49,232 nt of DNA. Source: Rhizomucor pusillus. Lineage: Eukaryota > Mucoromycota > Mucoromycetes > Mucorales > Lichtheimiaceae. Under the pieces are notes generated by a model that saw nothing but the letters and a program-made list of their open reading frames with translations, searched no databases and had not been told where the DNA came from. The translations under genes were made by a program, and so were the position numbers. Positions 45,919-49,232 of this stretch are shown here, in pieces (the first letter of the stretch is position 1; each line of letters begins with the position of its first letter). Location of the stretch: assembly GCA_900175165.2 (NCBI GenBank), contig FWWN02000543.1, positions 1 to 49,232 of the forward strand. The letters run 5' to 3'.

Positions 45919-47634
45919 ATTTGTTCATGGCAGCAGTTAAATGATCGAAAAAATAAAGAGAGAGTCCAAAATATGCTGCTTTAGACAATGGAGAGAGAGA
46001 ACTCGGCAAGATTTTGGTGTATATCAGGCATTGCTGCCGGGCGGGCGGGCGCGGGGTCGTAGTCGAATTGGGGGCTTGATGGGGGGGTGTCGAGAAGGAA
46101 ACAATGGGAGCTTGAATAAACCCTTGCTACCACCCTTGAGAACGACGACCCAAAACTAACCATCTTCGATCTTAGCAAAAGCGACAATCCGCGCAGGTAT
46201 TTCGTAGATACGGTACAATGTGGGTATAAACCGGGACATAACCTGTTAGAATTTTTCTTTTTGTTCGGACACATTCAAAGATTGTTCCTACCTTCATCGC
46301 TCCACCCTAATTCCCCAGATTACAAATATTCATGTAATCCAATGGGAAGGGCTACAGTAACCAATAAGAGATATCTCTGGAACAACGTGAATGATAGGAC
46401 AGACCACTTATTAAGTTAGCGTCATTGCTTTGACATACATAATCTCGTATCGGAGACATGCCTAGATGGACCAAGCATATGTAATTCACCGAATGAGCTC
46501 AGTCAGTCAGCAAGGAAATTGCTTCTGCGTAATTTATACTGTGTGTTATCTTTGTATTAGAAAGAAATAATCAAAGATAAATTACAAAGGAGACAATACA
46601 GGAATGAATATGAGCGAATAGCAAATTTAGTTGATTGGGAACAAGGGAATTTCATAAGGACATTACGTTAGCACCTTGCACTACTGCTGCGTAATCATAA
46701 TTGATACTTACACCCCGAAGGGTAATCCTCGAATTCACGAGGGACCAGACCGCGCACCTAGTGTTTCTGTATCAGCCTGAATGCACCGCAGCAAAGTAAA
46801 CCAGTAGACATACTTTTTACCCGTGGGGTCGGTCTATTAAAATAAAGAAGCACGACAGAGGACTTGAAGTGATGCATCGTGAGAGGCGGGAGAAAAGACG
46901 AAGAAGAGGCGCGAGACGGTTGATATTTGAGGTGGCGGGTCAGGACAGAGGTCATGTCGGCTACGAAGTTCAGCCTCAGAGATGGTACTGCACCTCGAGA
47001 GAGCAGCCAACGTACCGGGATGTTTGAGAGAACAGAGCCAAAGGACGAGATTTTGGATCCAGATCCCTTTTATATTCGCAGCTGTGATTCAATGCATTAG
47101 TTGACGCGTTCCTGCCGTCTTTGAATGTTTATACGTGGATTACGTTTGTAATCGAATCATATTCCCGAAGGTTACGTGTCAACGTACGTCGAGGAAGATA
47201 ACCAGAATGATACCAATCTTGCTACCTGTGTTTGACAGAAGATAATGAAGTACTCATCTACATCATACTACGGATAAATTGTACAGAAAAGATCTAAAGG
47301 TTTGCTTTAGTTTCTTGGAAATATTTAGGACGCATTCAAAGAAAGCATATAAAAAACGAGCACCTATGTTCAGTGCAAAGGTGTGGGATCTCGTGTAAAT
47401 CACGTCTTAAGCAAGATACAAACTTATGATGCACACTTTCGTCATACAGCCGTCAATCGATACGGAAATATGATTGAATCTACAAAGATATTGATTCCGC
47501 TAGTACTGCAAGATTTATCTAATATTATTCTGCAAGGCAAGCTGCTTGGTAACCGTGTTCTTCTATCCATACCGCTTATCTTATATCAAAAACTCTAGTT
47601 TATCAAAAAACACAGCGTTCTACTGTTACAACGC
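45919..47634. other. Gene-poor 1.7 kb between the ankyrin gene and the right repeat arm
   Basis: Upstream region of the ankyrin gene, with a G-rich block at 46039-46087. Short open frames exist, for example a 65-aa Ser-rich one on the minus strand at 46955-46758, without recognisable domains or exon connections. I found no tRNA-like structure by eye. Confidence 0.5.
46039..46056 (+). other. G-quadruplex-forming motif
   Basis: Four runs of at least three G separated by loops of 1-3 bases (GGGCGGGCGGGCGCGGGG), with further G-runs at about 46070-46087. It lies about 120 bases upstream of the ankyrin start, with the G-rich strand acting as that gene's template strand. Confidence 0.75.
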
Positions 47635-49232
47635 ATCCCCGACGATTTCAAGGCTTCGGTTACAAGCTTGAAAATAGCGAGACTCGAAAGTTTACGGGAG
47701 AATTCTTTACTAGGAATCTACGACTAAGTATAAGAAGACGGTCTGCGGATTTGTTGGGGAGCCCGCTTCCAAGAAAGAAAAAAAAGCCATCTATTTTATA
47801 TCTCTCACTCTTGATTTGGTGGTGGCGCACACACGCCCGGCATTTCGCCTTAGTCCATAACAGTAGCGTTTATCTCTTTATCTTCTCAACGTGTTGGAGC
47901 GTGATGGGGGCTTCCGGAACACAAATTCTTAATCCACAGATCCTCATATTGCGTTCCTACTATTCATTCCAATATAGTACAGTATGTTTCCATCCGAAAG
48001 AACTTTATACATTCAACCGTTCATTTCAACATAGGAGGTTTCCATACAAAGAGCTTGCATTGATACCATCACGGATCACGAATAGGAACTAGGAATTAGG
48101 AAGTATGAATAGGAATACGACCGAGCCTCTGGCAGGAAGAAAAAAAAGGTCTATTTCCTTGTTTGCAGACTTGTCCAGATAGACGGTGAGGCCAGTTACG
48201 ACGCTCCCAGACTTGGCTCCATGTGGTGGCGATTGAAACCGTATCTTCGCAAGCGACGAAGAGAAGTGGGCAACAATCATTGCATTTTGGTAGATTGCGG
48301 AAAATTTTGCGAAAGTGAATGAGTATTTATGCTCTGTCTTTATGTACCGGAAAACAATGTCCTCGATTTGAGAACAATGCCGTCGTTCCCAAAAGATCTG
48401 CGAGCGTCTTGCCCGACCACTGAAAGCGACGTCTCTTTTGTCAAGAAGATCAGTCTAGCTTTAAATTCCCTCTCTTCCATGCACCGTGCACTTTTCTGGA
48501 GAAAAAGCACTTCCCCCTCGAGGACGAAATGTTTCCATGGACATAAATATTACAAAATAAAATCAAATCACAATATCTGCTAAAACCAGCTTCATAAATC
48601 AATGCTACAGGTTGCCGACGTGCATCCGTACGCTCTGCCAGCTTTCATGGCAAAAAAGTTGAGAAAGAGCAGTTGAAAATGTTTGACATGCCCCACCCTC
48701 TCTCCCCCCTCTCTCTCTCACTCTTTCGGCGTGTATGGCGCAAAAGAAGAGACCATAGAGTGACCACTTATCTTCGCGAGGTGGCCAGGGAGCGGTGTAA
48801 AAGAGAACTTGCAAGGCTGCTGTGGAGGTAGCCAGGATGAAGGTGCAAGACAGCTCGACCGGGCGGTGATGCCCATGGAAGTGCAGCTGCGCGAGAGGCC
48901 TCAGATGGCGTCGACGCAGATGGAAAGCAAAAGTATGTACGATGCAGTGACGGCGCAGAGCAGCAACGTTTGGTCTGCGCTCTGTCTTCTTCACTCATGC
49001 TTACTGATCAAAAGCTACTGCTGCCGCTGCTGCTTTTGCTAATATGCCAAATTTGGCAACCCGGCAGAGCAACGTGCGTACAAAGTTTGATGCGGATGGA
49101 GGACGAGATCACTGTATCGAGTGAAATTCGCCTTTTGCTGGAAATATTGTCAAGCTGTTGTCAACGATGGTTACACAGTCGTACCAAAACGGTCCACCGA
49201 AACAGACCTGTGAGCTTGGGCTGTCCGTGGCT
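47635..49232. repeat. Right arm of the 1,598-bp terminal inverted repeat
   Basis: Exact reverse complement of 1-1598. The inner flank (47634 and lower) shows no similarity to the flank inside the left arm (1599 and higher), so the repeat boundary is abrupt. The two arms reach exactly to the two ends of the window. Target-site duplications, if any, would lie outside it and cannot be seen. Confidence 0.95.

Noticed and set aside
46440..46760. Possible tRNA gene in the right-hand gene-poor stretch
   Set aside because: No B-box (GGTTCGANTCC-like) sequence with matching acceptor stem could be found by eye.

Overview
The window is a nuclear segment of a filamentous fungus. Nearly every gene is broken by short (about 50-90 nt) GT-AG introns. 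The gene set is fungal: four GT15 alpha-mannosyltransferases, SIN3, a PHO80/PCL-type cyclin, a PSD2-type phosphatidylserine decarboxylase and a RACK1/Cpc2 gene with U24 snoRNAs in an intron. Dense small introns, compact intergenic spaces and GT15 expansion fit an early-diverging (Mucoromycota-like) fungus. That placement is inference; no marker here proves it. I assembled 18 protein genes by joining exons by eye. For 15 of them I summed the exons, and the total was a whole number of codons each time.

Layout. 1-1598 and 47635-49232 are a perfect 1,598-bp inverted repeat bounding the whole window. Inside, left to right: SLT11/Ecm2 splicing factor (+), GT15 mannosyltransferase A (+), PSD2 (+), a pyridoxamine-phosphate-oxidase-like flavoprotein (-), SIN3 (+), SKI8/WDR61 (-), a 220-aa unknown (+), a GT15 cluster (B on -, then C and D on +), eIF2A (+), histone H1 (-), a small secreted Cys-rich protein (-), RACK1 (+) with two tandem U24 snoRNAs in one intron, a sugar transporter (+) with a 5-nt microexon, a gene-poor 2.5 kb, a cyclin (+), a SNF2-RING translocase (-), an ankyrin protein (-), and a gene-poor 1.7 kb before the right repeat.

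How the genes work together. These are mostly ordinary chromosomal genes, not one operon-like system. Shared themes are cell-wall and secretory glycosylation (four GT15), membrane lipid synthesis (PSD2), chromatin and DNA maintenance (SIN3, H1, SNF2-RING), and RNA or translation (SLT11, SKI8, eIF2A, RACK1, U24). Two head-to-head pairs share short promoters: flavoprotein/SIN3 (137 bp) and GT15-B/GT15-C (178 bp). Several pairs are convergent with short gaps.

The most notable signals are in gene architecture. RACK1 has a duplicated U24 host intron in which a 3' splice site abuts a 5' splice site with no exon between them. The transporter has a 5-nt microexon inside a conserved motif. The first coding exon of SKI8 holds only the ATG. 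One GT15 paralogue has lost several conserved catalytic-region residues. The exact terminal inverted repeat is either a real long inverted repeat or an assembly boundary.
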